Positions 27,945 to 36,770 of a stretch of DNA of 64,000 nt are shown here, piece after piece. Each line of letters opens with the position of its first letter. The stretch's first letter is position 1. The stretch lies in the NCBI GenBank assembly GCA_009391275.1, contig VEXF01000005.1, positions 11,803-75,802 on the forward strand, written 5' to 3'. The stretch comes from SAR202 cluster bacterium AD-804-J14_MRT_500m. Its GTDB lineage: Bacteria > Chloroflexota > Dehalococcoidia > UBA3495 > GCA-2712585. The position numbers were made by a program, and so were the translations under genes. The notes under the pieces are model-generated. The model saw only the letters and a program-made list of their open reading frames with translations. It was not told the origin of the DNA and made no database searches.

Positions 27945-27988
27945 TCGTCTTGGTTCGACAGCTTTCAGCGGTTACTCCATTACTCATG

Positions 27989-28011
27989 ATTGGACTAATG
28001 AGCAGACCAAT
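27989..28011. promoter_or_regulatory. inverted repeat, candidate FadR-type operator
   Basis: ATTGGTCT and AGTCCAAT (one mismatch) flank 7 bases on the minus strand and cover the predicted transcription start. The TTGGT/ACCAA-like half sites are the kind bound by PdhR/LldR-type regulators. Recognition by the downstream gene product is inferred. Confidence 0.5.
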
Positions 28012-28016
28012 TACGA

Positions 28017-28045
28017 ATTGTAAGCTGTGCCCAGAAGTGTGTCAA
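28017..28045 (-). promoter_or_regulatory. sigma70 promoter of the fadR-por operon
   Basis: TTGACA (28045-28040), 17 bp, TACAAT (28022-28017) on the minus strand. It is the best promoter match in this part of the window, and lies after the end of the Mrp operon (28076). Confidence 0.75.
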
Positions 28046-28075
28046 ACAATAGCCAGTTCTTTCCTAACCAGGATG

Positions 28076-28474
28076 TCAACATTGGTTAGAACCTTGTTCG
28101 CCCTCTTTCAATGCCCCGGCTCGTGAATCTAACTCTTGCGGATCATACAATTCTAGCTCATCAACGAGAGTTCGGTAATAAATTGGAACCCGGGTACGAT
28201 GCGCAGCCCAGATAATAGCTGTGGTTGCGAGGGGATATAAAAACAATACGAAAATCAACGTGAGACTCGCCAGCAAGCTTATGCTGACAGATCGGGGTGC
28301 AAAATACACGGCTACGCCCAATAAGATTAGGAAAAGTCCACCAGTGGATGCCACTCCGGTCCCGTGCAAGCGAGTATATACATCTGGAAACCTTAGAAGT
28401 CCCAAACTACCCAAGAACACCAACGCTGCTCCCATAAGAAAAATCAAGCTGCCGATATATGAAGCTATTTCCAC
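28076..28474 (-). CDS. mnhG: Mrp Na+/H+ antiporter subunit G
   Basis: Small membrane subunit of the multisubunit cation/proton antiporter. The 132-aa protein has three hydrophobic segments and the conserved GSLGLLRFPDVYTRLHGTGVASTGG stretch (about residues 22-46, in pieces), which is diagnostic for MnhG/PhaG. It is the last gene of the operon and begins 1 bp after the mnhF stop codon. Confidence 0.93.
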   Translation of the reverse strand: MEIASYIGSLIFLMGAALVFLGSLGLLRFPDVYTRLHGTGVASTGGLFLILLGVAVYFAPRSVSISLLASLTLIFVLFLYPLATTAIIWAAHRTRVPIYYRTLVDELELYDPQELDSRAGALKEGEQGSNQC

Positions 28475-28738
28475 TTAAAATGGATCTCCTTTTACAAGAT
28501 ACTTTGCGACCGCTACCGACGAAATAACTCCCATGATCGCGAGTATTAACACAACTATAAATAGCTCCGATGATGAGCGGAGAGATATACCGGCTATAAC
28601 ACCCAAAACCACCAAAGTAGTTGTCTCCACCGCGAGAAGGCGGTCTACAATCGACGGCCCTTTAACTAACCTGAAAAAAGCCACCACAAAGGACGCTAGC
28701 AAAAATCCCATTGCTATATTGAGGGTGATTTCCACCAT
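28475..28738 (-). CDS. mnhF: Mrp Na+/H+ antiporter subunit F
   Basis: The 87-aa protein has three membrane helices and the family core FFRLVKGPSIVDRLLAVETTT (about residues 21-41, in pieces), then IAGISLRSSSELFIVVLILAIMGVISSVAVAKYL split over two helices. It overlaps the end of mnhE by 25 bp. Confidence 0.92.
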   Translation of the reverse strand: MVEITLNIAMGFLLASFVVAFFRLVKGPSIVDRLLAVETTTLVVLGVIAGISLRSSSELFIVVLILAIMGVISSVAVAKYLVKGDPF

Positions 28739-29232
28739 TTTAAACCTCGGCCAAAGTGAACTTCCAAGTGCATCCGCAGTTGTTCTCGAGCGACTTCCAG
28801 ATCCTCTACATCTAACACATGAATATAAAGATATTGACGATCTGGAGAAAATGACATGGTTATTGTACCCGGAGTAAGGGTAATAGAGTTTGCAAGAATG
28901 GTTTGCTCCAAATCTCCCATCTCACCAGAGTGCAACCTAAGGATAGCTGGATTAAGCGGTTTTCGAAAACTGACGATTAAGATTGCAACCTCTACATTCG
29001 CAACAGCAACTACCCAAGCATATCTGACCAATGCAATAATCAAATCCGGAGAATTCCTAAAAGGAAATGGGGGATTTGAGAACGTCGACTTCAGAATTCC
29101 TCCCCTGAGGAATCGAAAGAGTAGTAGCCCCATGAAGACACCAGTAAATGCGGATACCCATTGTAAAGTGCTGCCTAGAAATACCCAGAGTCCGGCCAAT
29201 ATCCCAATAAACAATACAGTCCGTGCAGGCAT
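28714..29232 (-). CDS. mnhE: Mrp Na+/H+ antiporter subunit E
   Basis: The 172-aa MnhE has two or three N-terminal membrane helices and a cytosolic C-terminal domain. The segment LANSITLTPGTITMSFSPDRQYLYIHVLDV (about residues 113-142, in pieces) is the family hallmark. It starts 4 bp after the mnhD stop and overlaps mnhF. Confidence 0.92.
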   Translation of the reverse strand: MPARTVLFIGILAGLWVFLGSTLQWVSAFTGVFMGLLLFRFLRGGILKSTFSNPPFPFRNSPDLIIALVRYAWVVAVANVEVAILIVSFRKPLNPAILRLHSGEMGDLEQTILANSITLTPGTITMSFSPDRQYLYIHVLDVEDLEVAREQLRMHLEVHFGRGLKWWKSPSI

Positions 29233-29236
29233 AGCC

Positions 29237-30736
29237 TTATTTCACCAGCACTAGATTGACAGCGTTTATGTAGTCTTCTGTGTAAATGAGTTGTCTTGCT
29301 GCATCCATAGTTATATCCAAGAGTTCCCCGGCACCAAATACTAGAATAATAGTGCACATCCCAATTAATGCTGTTGGCACGATAAGCATAATTTGGCTAC
29401 CACGGACTGGAGGGTAGTTCCTCTTCGGATTGCCCCAAAATGCCCATTGCCAAATTTTGGTCATCACCAAAAGCGTCACAAAGCTGCTAAACAAAGCAAA
29501 TGCTACGACAGTGTAACTTTCCCAACTAGCCCCTGCTATTCCAGATTGAACTAATGCCAACTTACCCCAAAACCCAGAAAATGGAGGTACTCCAGCTAAC
29601 GAGAGGGCCGGAATTAAAAAAACGGCCCCCAAAATTGGATATACCCGAGCTAATCCACCTAATTTGGACAAGTCCCCTGTTCCGCAAAGTTTCTCGATTG
29701 TACCGGCACATAGAAAGAGTGACGTTTTTACCGGTATATATTGGACCATAAAAAAGATAGCCCCGCCAAGCGACGCAACGCTGAACAACCCTAGTCCCAT
29801 TACCATATAACCGACCTGGCTTATTATGTCCCAAGAAAACAAGTTGCGCAGTTCTCTCTGCGCCAAAGCCCCAAAAGCACCTAGACCCATACTCAAACAC
29901 GCGATGGATATGAAAACTGGTTGAAATAGATTTGCATCGTGCCCCAACACCAAGGTAAACACTCGTACCATCGCATACACGCCCAGGTTGGTAAGCACAC
30001 CTCCAAAGAAAGAAGCTACGCCAGACGGGATATAGGTATAAGCACCCGGCAACCAAAAATGAAACGGTGCCACGGCAGCTTTAATTCCAAAAGCTACTAA
30101 CAACAACATTCCTACTGCTGTTATAACCCCTTGTTCTTCCGAAGCAGCCACTCGTTGAGAGATATGGGCCATATTCAAAGTACCTACTTCACCATAGAGC
30201 AAGCCTACCCCGATCAAAAATAACGTCGAAGCAAATACGTTTATCACTACGTATTTAAAAGCCGCTTCCATTTGAAGTTGGCCTCCACCTATAGCCATCA
30301 AGGCATACGAACCGATGAGCGTGACTTCAAAGAACACGAACAAATTGAAGATATCACCGGTCATAAATGCCCCATTTACCCCAGCAAGAACCAGCAACAT
30401 AATTGGGAGAATATATTTTTCCTGCCAACGATCATGCGCAAAGACGGTAAACACCACCACCGCTAATGCGGCCAGAGACGCTGCACAAACCATCAAAGCA
30501 CTAAACAAATCCGCCACTAATACAATCCCGAACGGCGCCGGCCAATCCCCCAACGATGTGGCCGTTATTCCGCTTGATCGCACCCAATACAAGTTGTGAA
30601 ACCCGACGGTCATTAGCAGCAATAACGTCAACCCAGCCAATGCTCTAGAAAACCGCAACCGCCCCCAGGCAGCCACCAAGACAACTCCACCAGATAGCGG
30701 TATCAAAACCGGCGCAACTATCAGGAAATTAGTCAC
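29237..30736 (-). CDS. mnhD: Mrp Na+/H+ antiporter subunit D
   Basis: A complex-I NuoM/N-like proton-translocating membrane protein of 499 aa with about 14 hydrophobic segments. The family motif FNLFVFFEVTLIGSYALMA (about residues 130-148), with the conserved Glu, and the Lys-bearing IKAAVAPFHFWLPGAYTY (about 223-240) are visible. It overlaps the mnhC stop by 4 bp. Confidence 0.94.
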   Translation of the reverse strand: MTNFLIVAPVLIPLSGGVVLVAAWGRLRFSRALAGLTLLLLMTVGFHNLYWVRSSGITATSLGDWPAPFGIVLVADLFSALMVCAASLAALAVVVFTVFAHDRWQEKYILPIMLLVLAGVNGAFMTGDIFNLFVFFEVTLIGSYALMAIGGGQLQMEAAFKYVVINVFASTLFLIGVGLLYGEVGTLNMAHISQRVAASEEQGVITAVGMLLLVAFGIKAAVAPFHFWLPGAYTYIPSGVASFFGGVLTNLGVYAMVRVFTLVLGHDANLFQPVFISIACLSMGLGAFGALAQRELRNLFSWDIISQVGYMVMGLGLFSVASLGGAIFFMVQYIPVKTSLFLCAGTIEKLCGTGDLSKLGGLARVYPILGAVFLIPALSLAGVPPFSGFWGKLALVQSGIAGASWESYTVVAFALFSSFVTLLVMTKIWQWAFWGNPKRNYPPVRGSQIMLIVPTALIGMCTIILVFGAGELLDITMDAARQLIYTEDYINAVNLVLVK

Positions 30737-31074
30737 CCGCGTAATTTCTTAAGATCATCAAGATCGTCACTTCCAATAGCACGATGAGTCTGAATCGCGA
30801 GGGCCAATAGAAAAGCTGTTACCCCAAAGCCTATGACAATGGCGGTGAGTATTAGAGCTTGGACCAGAGGATCTGCAAACTGCCTATCTCGTATCGAACT
30901 ATCTATTATTGGTACCGAGTTTTTCTGTAAACTTCCTACCGTAAACACCAACAGATTAGCGCCATGAGACAGAAGCAAAAGACCTAGGACTACCTTTATA
31001 ACACTACGTTGAAGCAGCAAATAAAGGCCTGCACCTGCCATCACTCCTATCGCTATTGAAAGAGGTATTTCCAA
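30733..31074 (-). CDS. mnhC: Mrp Na+/H+ antiporter subunit C
   Basis: NuoK-like subunit of 113 aa with three membrane helices. VVLGLLLLSHGANLLVFTVG (about residues 29-48) and DPLVQALILTAIVIGFGVTAFLLAL (about 68-92, in pieces) are typical. It lies between mnhB (1-bp gap) and mnhD (4-bp overlap). Confidence 0.94.
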   Translation of the reverse strand: MEIPLSIAIGVMAGAGLYLLLQRSVIKVVLGLLLLSHGANLLVFTVGSLQKNSVPIIDSSIRDRQFADPLVQALILTAIVIGFGVTAFLLALAIQTHRAIGSDDLDDLKKLRG

Positions 31075-31075
31075 G

Positions 31076-31519
31076 CTAATCCTCTTGTAGAGCTAATATA
31101 GCGGTCACAAGTCCGCCTACTACTACCAAAAATATTCCAACATCAAAAACTTGCGCCAGCCCAAACTCCATTGGTGTAACTTTCCCAATGACATCTAAAA
31201 AGGGAATGTGGAGTTTCGCATGGAAACTAGTGAGGAAAGGGTAACCTCTAACTAATGCAATAACGCCGACCGCAATGGACAGCAGTAGACCAAAGCAAAA
31301 AATTTCTCTATAGGGTAGTAGCACAAACTTTGGAGCTAACGACTTACCGTGGGCCAAGTATTGAAAGCCTATAGCTCCGGACATCATCACCCCAGCAATG
31401 AACCCTCCACCTGCTCGATTATGACCGTTTAGCAATAGGTATATAACAAGCACTACCATGAACGGAAACACAAGTGAGGAAACGGTTCGGAGTATAGGGC
31501 CTCGTTCCAACCTATCCAC
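31076..31519 (-). CDS. mnhB: Mrp Na+/H+ antiporter subunit B
   Basis: The 147-aa membrane subunit has the MnhB signature LLNGHNRAGGGFIAGVMMSGA (about residues 26-46, in pieces), followed by a C-terminal DVGIFLVVVGG segment. It overlaps the mnhA stop by 8 bp. MnhB here is a separate gene, not fused to MnhA. Confidence 0.94.
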   Translation of the reverse strand: MDRLERGPILRTVSSLVFPFMVVLVIYLLLNGHNRAGGGFIAGVMMSGAIGFQYLAHGKSLAPKFVLLPYREIFCFGLLLSIAVGVIALVRGYPFLTSFHAKLHIPFLDVIGKVTPMEFGLAQVFDVGIFLVVVGGLVTAILALQED

Positions 31520-33815
31520 GCTCCTTCGCTGCCTGAGCTATAGCGAAAACTCCGATGGCAGCTAAGGCTATGACGGTAATCTCACCCAAAGTATCGAATC
31601 CTCTAAAATCTATCAGAATCGTGTTAACCACGTTTTTCGAATGGGCTATTTTCTCTGTGTTCTCTATAAAAAACGGGGCAATTGACGAATGTTGAGGAGT
31701 CGTTAGCACCCATAACACTAGCAATGTGACCATTGCCCCGAAAGTTATAGATGGGAGAATCTGAAGGGTCCTGACAGATAGGCGATAGTCAACATTAAAC
31801 ATTCCCAACATCTTCCGCAGACCTAACATGAACAATACCACCGTCAGAATTTCTACCACGATTAGCGTCAACGCGAGGTCAGGGGCACTGTAAAGTGCGA
31901 ATGTAGCTACAACAAGCATCCCAACTAAACCTAAATTGAAAACCCCTTCGAGCCGTGTTCTTCGGTAAGCCAGAGCAATCGCACTAAACATCAGCAACAC
32001 GGCCAACCCATAATCCATGACCTCAAGATCCACATCATCAACGAGATTTTTAAACAATAGGGTTTGGCTTCTCATTAACGCAAAAGAAACCAGTACTATC
32101 GTAACGATAACTATGGTTACGATATATCCTCTTAAATCCCCATGTTGAACCCTACGATACAATCGGATCAGCGGTTCGTTTACCAAATCTACAAACCTGC
32201 TATAAGTAGTAACCACGGGCTTTCTAAGTAGTATTGGAGACAAACCATCATTCAAGTGGCTCATGTTCAAAAAGAGCACTATGCCTCCCGAAATGACACC
32301 CAGACTGATCCACAAAGGCAGGCCAAGTCCATGCCATAAAGCCACATACAGATGCACATCCTGCTGTGTTACGGCACGAATGGCAGGGATGGTAATAGTA
32401 TCCGTTAACATTTGCGGATATATTCCGAACACCACCGAGACCACAGCTAAGAACGCTGGTGGTACAATAAGTCCTAGCGGAATGCGATGATAATTGATCT
32501 CAGAGTCTCTGGCTTTCCCATAAAAAACTCCTATAAGAAATTTCAGAGAATACGCTACAGTTAGCACACTCCCAATCGCCAACAATAACGGTAATAGCCA
32601 ACCATTCGCTCCCGGCGCATATAGGGTAGCTTCCAAAAGTGCTTCTTTACTCACAAAACCGATTAACGGCGGTATGCCTGCAGAAGAAAGAGCTAACAAA
32701 GTAGCAATCACTCCCAGAACTGGCATTACTGAAATCAGCCCTCCAAGGCGACGCAGATCTCGTGTTCCTACGCCGTGCTCTATAGCACCTACTACTAGAA
32801 ACATCCCGCCCTTGAAGACCGCATGGCTCAGCATATGCAATGAGGCAGCCAATGCAGCAACCTCCGTTCCCAATGCATACAATGCCATCATCATCCCGAG
32901 TTGACTAACCGTGGAATATGCCAACAATGCTTTTAAGTCCTGTTGTCTTAAGGCCAGCAAACCTGCTATTAATAATGTCCCCATGCCTAAAGTCACAATA
33001 GGCACTTCCCAGCTATTAAGCCCAACGAATAATGGAGTTAAGCGAGCTACCAAGAAAACACCGGCCGTCACCATAGTAGCTGAGTGGAGGTAAGCACTCA
33101 CAGGGGTAGGGGCCACCATCGCCGAAGGCAACCAGATATGAAACGGCATTAGTGCTGACTTCGCAACAACCCCAATGATTATCAATGCAGCAGCCGGAAC
33201 TGCTAGGGAACTTCCATGTAGCTCCGAAGCTCTGGCCCATATCTCTGCGATCTCCAAAGTGTTGAAAATCTGATAGAGAATAATAAATCCTGCAAGCATA
33301 GCCAGGCTTCCTAACGTCGTAACAATCATCGCTTGCAAAGCGTTAAATCGTGATTCTTCTTCCTGATCGGTTAATCCAATGAGAAAGAATGAGCTTATAG
33401 TCGTCATCTCCCAAAATAGATAAATCACCACAAGATTCGATGCCGTAACGAGCCCCAACATCGCACCACTGAAAACCAACATCCAAGCATAAAACTTTAG
33501 ACTGTTAGGGTGTTTCTGCATGTACTCCTGAGAATAGAAAAATATTAATGCCCCCATCGCAGTTATCAGCAACACAAACAAAAGGGAAAATCCGTCTAAA
33601 AGAAATGAGAATTGGACCCCTAACTCATCTACCCATTGATAGGAAAAAACCACGGGATGGCCACCGGATATTCGGGGAACTTGTGACAAAGCCAGGCCAA
33701 AAAGCGCAATCATTAACGCACCACAACCCCATCCCATATATCTCTGATATCGAGATGTAAGCAGCGAAGCCAAAATCCCGGCTCCTGCCGGTAAAGCAAA
33801 GAAGAGAAGTATCAT
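31512..33815 (-). CDS. mnhA: Mrp Na+/H+ antiporter subunit A
   Basis: The large NuoL-like subunit of 767 aa has about 20 hydrophobic segments. The central proton-pump region shows LVVIYLFWEMTTISSFFLIG (about residues 126-145) with the conserved Glu. AKSALMPFHIWLPSAM (about 217-232) and YLHSATMVTAGVFLVAR (about 241-257) are the classic complex-I-like motifs. The C-terminal part (from about residue 580) contains the MnhA-specific domain with DLALTLIVVEILTVVLFMLGLRK. It is the first gene of a complete A-G operon, which should exchange Na+ for H+ and maintain pH and sodium balance, consistent with a marine or alkaline habitat. Confidence 0.95.
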   Translation of the reverse strand: MILLFFALPAGAGILASLLTSRYQRYMGWGCGALMIALFGLALSQVPRISGGHPVVFSYQWVDELGVQFSFLLDGFSLLFVLLITAMGALIFFYSQEYMQKHPNSLKFYAWMLVFSGAMLGLVTASNLVVIYLFWEMTTISSFFLIGLTDQEEESRFNALQAMIVTTLGSLAMLAGFIILYQIFNTLEIAEIWARASELHGSSLAVPAAALIIIGVVAKSALMPFHIWLPSAMVAPTPVSAYLHSATMVTAGVFLVARLTPLFVGLNSWEVPIVTLGMGTLLIAGLLALRQQDLKALLAYSTVSQLGMMMALYALGTEVAALAASLHMLSHAVFKGGMFLVVGAIEHGVGTRDLRRLGGLISVMPVLGVIATLLALSSAGIPPLIGFVSKEALLEATLYAPGANGWLLPLLLAIGSVLTVAYSLKFLIGVFYGKARDSEINYHRIPLGLIVPPAFLAVVSVVFGIYPQMLTDTITIPAIRAVTQQDVHLYVALWHGLGLPLWISLGVISGGIVLFLNMSHLNDGLSPILLRKPVVTTYSRFVDLVNEPLIRLYRRVQHGDLRGYIVTIVIVTIVLVSFALMRSQTLLFKNLVDDVDLEVMDYGLAVLLMFSAIALAYRRTRLEGVFNLGLVGMLVVATFALYSAPDLALTLIVVEILTVVLFMLGLRKMLGMFNVDYRLSVRTLQILPSITFGAMVTLLVLWVLTTPQHSSIAPFFIENTEKIAHSKNVVNTILIDFRGFDTLGEITVIALAAIGVFAIAQAAKERG

Positions 33816-33859
33816 CTTTATTCGAGGAGTCTCTGTGGCCTTGTGTTCGGCAGTAAGCC

Positions 33860-33941
33860 CAGCAGGTTATGGATACAGCCTGCTGAAATATTCTACCTGC
33901 GTAATATAAAAACTGAAGTAAACTACCGAGATTCAGTTTAC
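33860..33941. promoter_or_regulatory. two inverted repeats in the Mrp upstream region
   Basis: CAGCAGG/CCTGCTG (33860-33885) could be a hairpin in the mnhA leader. GTAAACT/AGTTTAC (33918-33941, perfect 7-bp arms, 10-bp centre) looks like an operator. The 282-bp region between mnhA and the divergent formamidase holds nothing else recognised. Confidence 0.35.
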
Positions 33942-34097
33942 CAGCGACACCCAGGAAGTTGCACCTTCATAGTCGTGACATTAAACCGGTTTTGATCGCT
34001 CCTTGACACCCTAAAATGCCACCGGTACCATCCCTGTGTTCTGAGGTCTTGGAATTCATACAGATGAATTGAGCAACTAGGAGAACGGCTTTCAACA

Positions 34098-35207
34098 ATG
34101 AGAAGCATAAACATAGACCGCAGTAAACGACTGAAAAGCGAACCGGATACGGGTCATAATCGATGGCATCCAGATATCTCGCCGATCTTGGAAGCAAGTG
34201 AAGGCGAAGAAATCGTTCTTGAGACCCGCGATGCCTTGGACGGGCAGCTTGGGCCTGGTATAACTGAATCTGACTTCAGCAAAGTCGAGTCCGGAGCTAT
34301 ACATCCTCTAACCGGTCCCGTATACATACAGGGAGCAGAACCGGGCGATCTTCTCGAAGTAGAATTTTTGGACATAATACCCCAACCTTTCGGGTTCAGT
34401 GCCATCATTCCTGGATTTGGATTCCTACGCGACGTTTTTACGTCGCCTTTTATGGTGCACTGGAAGATTTCGGATGGTTGGGCTACATCTGATCAAATAC
34501 CTGGGATACGGATTCCCGGAGCTTCGTTCATGGGAGTATCTGGCGTTGCACCTTCAGAAATCCAACTCCAACAATGGACCGCGCGGGAGGCCGATCTTGA
34601 ATCTCGCGGTGGACTAGCTCTCCCACCAGACGTTGGTGGCTCTGTACCAGAGTCGGGGATTGTAGCGAAATATGGACTACGGACACTACCACCACGGGAA
34701 AACGGTGGAAATTTTGACGTAAAACAGCTTTCCAAAGGATCAAAGCTCTTCTTGCCAGTAGGGGTAGAGGGCGCTCTTTTCTCGACTGGTGATGCGCATT
34801 TTGCCCAAGGAGATGGAGAGGTATGCGTCACTGCTGTTGAAATCGGAGCAACAGTGAACGTCAAGTTTAGAATTCTTAAGAACGAAGCTTACCGCAAAAA
34901 CATAAGATGGCCACGATTTCAGAGAGATTCCTACTTCATAGACCCACAATGGGCAGTTCCTCGTAATTTTATAGCTACCATGGGTATGCCCGTGACAGAC
35001 GATGGGGTAAATCACGGGGAAGATCTCACTCTAGCCTGCCGCAACGCGCTACTTAATATGATTGATCTACTTCAGGAACGTGGATTCAGCAGGAATCAAG
35101 CTTATGTGATTTGCAGCGTCGGAGTAGATTTAAAAATCAGCAACGTCGTGGACGTACCAAACTTCGTTGTATCCGCCTTCCTACCCGAAGAAATATTGCA
35201 CGGCTAA
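34098..35207 (+). CDS. acetamidase/formamidase family protein
   Basis: Members hydrolyse formamide or acetamide to ammonia and the acid. The 369-aa protein contains LTGPVYIQGAEPGDLLEVEFLDI (about residues 73-95, in pieces), GLRTLPPRENGGNFDVKQL and PVGVEGALFSTGDAHFAQGDGEV, which are the hallmarks of the FmdA/AmdA fold. The metal-binding His/Glu region of GDAHFAQGDGE is intact. Next on the same strand is an amidase gene (118-bp gap), suggesting an amide-nitrogen acquisition module. Confidence 0.9.
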   Translation: MRSINIDRSKRLKSEPDTGHNRWHPDISPILEASEGEEIVLETRDALDGQLGPGITESDFSKVESGAIHPLTGPVYIQGAEPGDLLEVEFLDIIPQPFGFSAIIPGFGFLRDVFTSPFMVHWKISDGWATSDQIPGIRIPGASFMGVSGVAPSEIQLQQWTAREADLESRGGLALPPDVGGSVPESGIVAKYGLRTLPPRENGGNFDVKQLSKGSKLFLPVGVEGALFSTGDAHFAQGDGEVCVTAVEIGATVNVKFRILKNEAYRKNIRWPRFQRDSYFIDPQWAVPRNFIATMGMPVTDDGVNHGEDLTLACRNALLNMIDLLQERGFSRNQAYVICSVGVDLKISNVVDVPNFVVSAFLPEEILHG

Positions 35208-35325
35208 CTGCGACCGCTAGCTTGAAACAGAATCTGGATTACACGACTTGAAAACACAGAGACAAGGCCTCGCCCAATGACAAAGACGAACCTATTACCA
35301 CTCTAAACTGTTCCGAGAGAGAAGC

Positions 35326-36738
35326 ATGGACAAATTAGAACTCTGCTATGCCACAATCGAGCAACTCGCTAAATTAATTTCATCAAAACAAGTTTCGCCG
35401 ACTGAAGTAACTCAGGCTCACCTCGACCGCATAGCAGCGATAGACGGACATCTTAATTCCTTCATCACCGTGTTAGCAGACCAGGCCATCGAACAATCCA
35501 AAGCTGCTGAACGCGAGATACAATCCGGACATTACCGTGGACCATTCCACGGCACCTCTCTAGCTTTGAAAGACCTGTATTACTCAAAAGGAACACGCAC
35601 AACCTCAGGTGCCAAAGTATACAACGAATTTATTCCAGACTATGACAGTGATGTCGGGTCGCGGTTTAATCAAGCTGGAGCCATTTTGTTGGGAAAACTC
35701 AACCTTTTCCCTATAGCAATGGGAGGATCAGGTGTAAATCCGGACTATGGAGACGCGCATAATCCCTGGGATTTATCACTAGAAACCGGAGGATCCAGCA
35801 GCGGCTCTGGTGCGGCGGTCGCGGCAGGACTTTGTTCAATTGCTACTGGTTCAGATACAGGTGGTTCAATACGGATTCCTGCTTCTTTCTGTGGCTTGGT
35901 AGGTTTCAAACCAACCTATGGGTTAGTCAGCAGGCATGGTGTTAGTCCACTTTCATGGAGTATGGATCACTGTGGCCCCATGACCCGTTCTGTCATCGAT
36001 TGCGCGATGGCTATGAACGTTCTGACAGGTCACGATCAATCGTATATCAGGTCTTCAAACAGGCCAGCAATTGATTACGTGGACACCATTAAAAATGGAA
36101 TCCGTGGGCTACGAATAGGGGTTCCAAAAGAGTTTTTCGAGGTACCGCTTTCTAATGACGTGAGTGCCAACGTCTTAAAAGCTTTAGATTTGTTGGGAGA
36201 GCTAGGGGCAGAAGTGCGAGAAGTTTCATGGCCCGACTTCCATTCAGCAGTAACAGCAGGGAGCATAATATCTCTAGTCGAAGGGGCTGCCATACACGCA
36301 GACACAGTGGACACTCGAGGACAGGAATTTACTTCGAACGTCCGACCACGAGTCGAAGCTGGGAAGCTTGTATCAGCTGCAGATTACATCAAGGCACAGC
36401 AATTCCGTCGGCTATACGTCGAAAAAAGTTTTCAGTTGATGGAGAATCTGGATTTACTAGTGGGTCCAACCACACCGGTCCCTGCCTTTAAACTGGGTGC
36501 AGAAGACATCCCTCTCGAAGGAACCACAGGATATCTATGGACATCCCTGCCTACATTCACTAGGCCATTCAACTTCAACGGATTTCCGGCAATATCAGTT
36601 GTTTGCGGATTCTCCGGTGAAGGATTGCCCATTGGCATGCAAATTTCCGGTCGTCCTTTCGAAGATGCCACAGTCCTTCGTGCAGCTTATTCTTATGAGC
36701 ATTCTACGGATTGGTCAACCCGACGGCCACCAATATAA
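35326..36738 (+). CDS. amidase signature family enzyme (GatA-like)
   Basis: The Ser-cisSer-Lys triad is visible: Lys in GTSLALKDLYYSKG (about residue 83), the first Ser in ETGGSSSGSGAAVAAG (about 152-167) and the nucleophile in SDTGGSIRIPASFCG (about 175-189). Length is 470 aa, typical. Without gatB or gatC nearby it is more likely a catabolic amidase than the tRNA amidotransferase subunit. Its neighbour is the formamidase-type gene, which supports a role in amide use. Confidence 0.88.
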   Translation: MDKLELCYATIEQLAKLISSKQVSPTEVTQAHLDRIAAIDGHLNSFITVLADQAIEQSKAAEREIQSGHYRGPFHGTSLALKDLYYSKGTRTTSGAKVYNEFIPDYDSDVGSRFNQAGAILLGKLNLFPIAMGGSGVNPDYGDAHNPWDLSLETGGSSSGSGAAVAAGLCSIATGSDTGGSIRIPASFCGLVGFKPTYGLVSRHGVSPLSWSMDHCGPMTRSVIDCAMAMNVLTGHDQSYIRSSNRPAIDYVDTIKNGIRGLRIGVPKEFFEVPLSNDVSANVLKALDLLGELGAEVREVSWPDFHSAVTAGSIISLVEGAAIHADTVDTRGQEFTSNVRPRVEAGKLVSAADYIKAQQFRRLYVEKSFQLMENLDLLVGPTTPVPAFKLGAEDIPLEGTTGYLWTSLPTFTRPFNFNGFPAISVVCGFSGEGLPIGMQISGRPFEDATVLRAAYSYEHSTDWSTRRPPI

Positions 36739-36745
36739 AACACCG

Positions 36746-36770
36746 TTTTAGTTAAGTTCATAAACTAAAA
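36746..36770. terminator. AT-rich hairpin between convergent genes
   Basis: TTTTAGTT/AACTAAAA (8-bp arms, 9-nt loop) lies between the amidase stop and the M16 gene stop and overlaps the latter by a few bases. GC content is low, so termination strength is doubtful. Confidence 0.3.
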
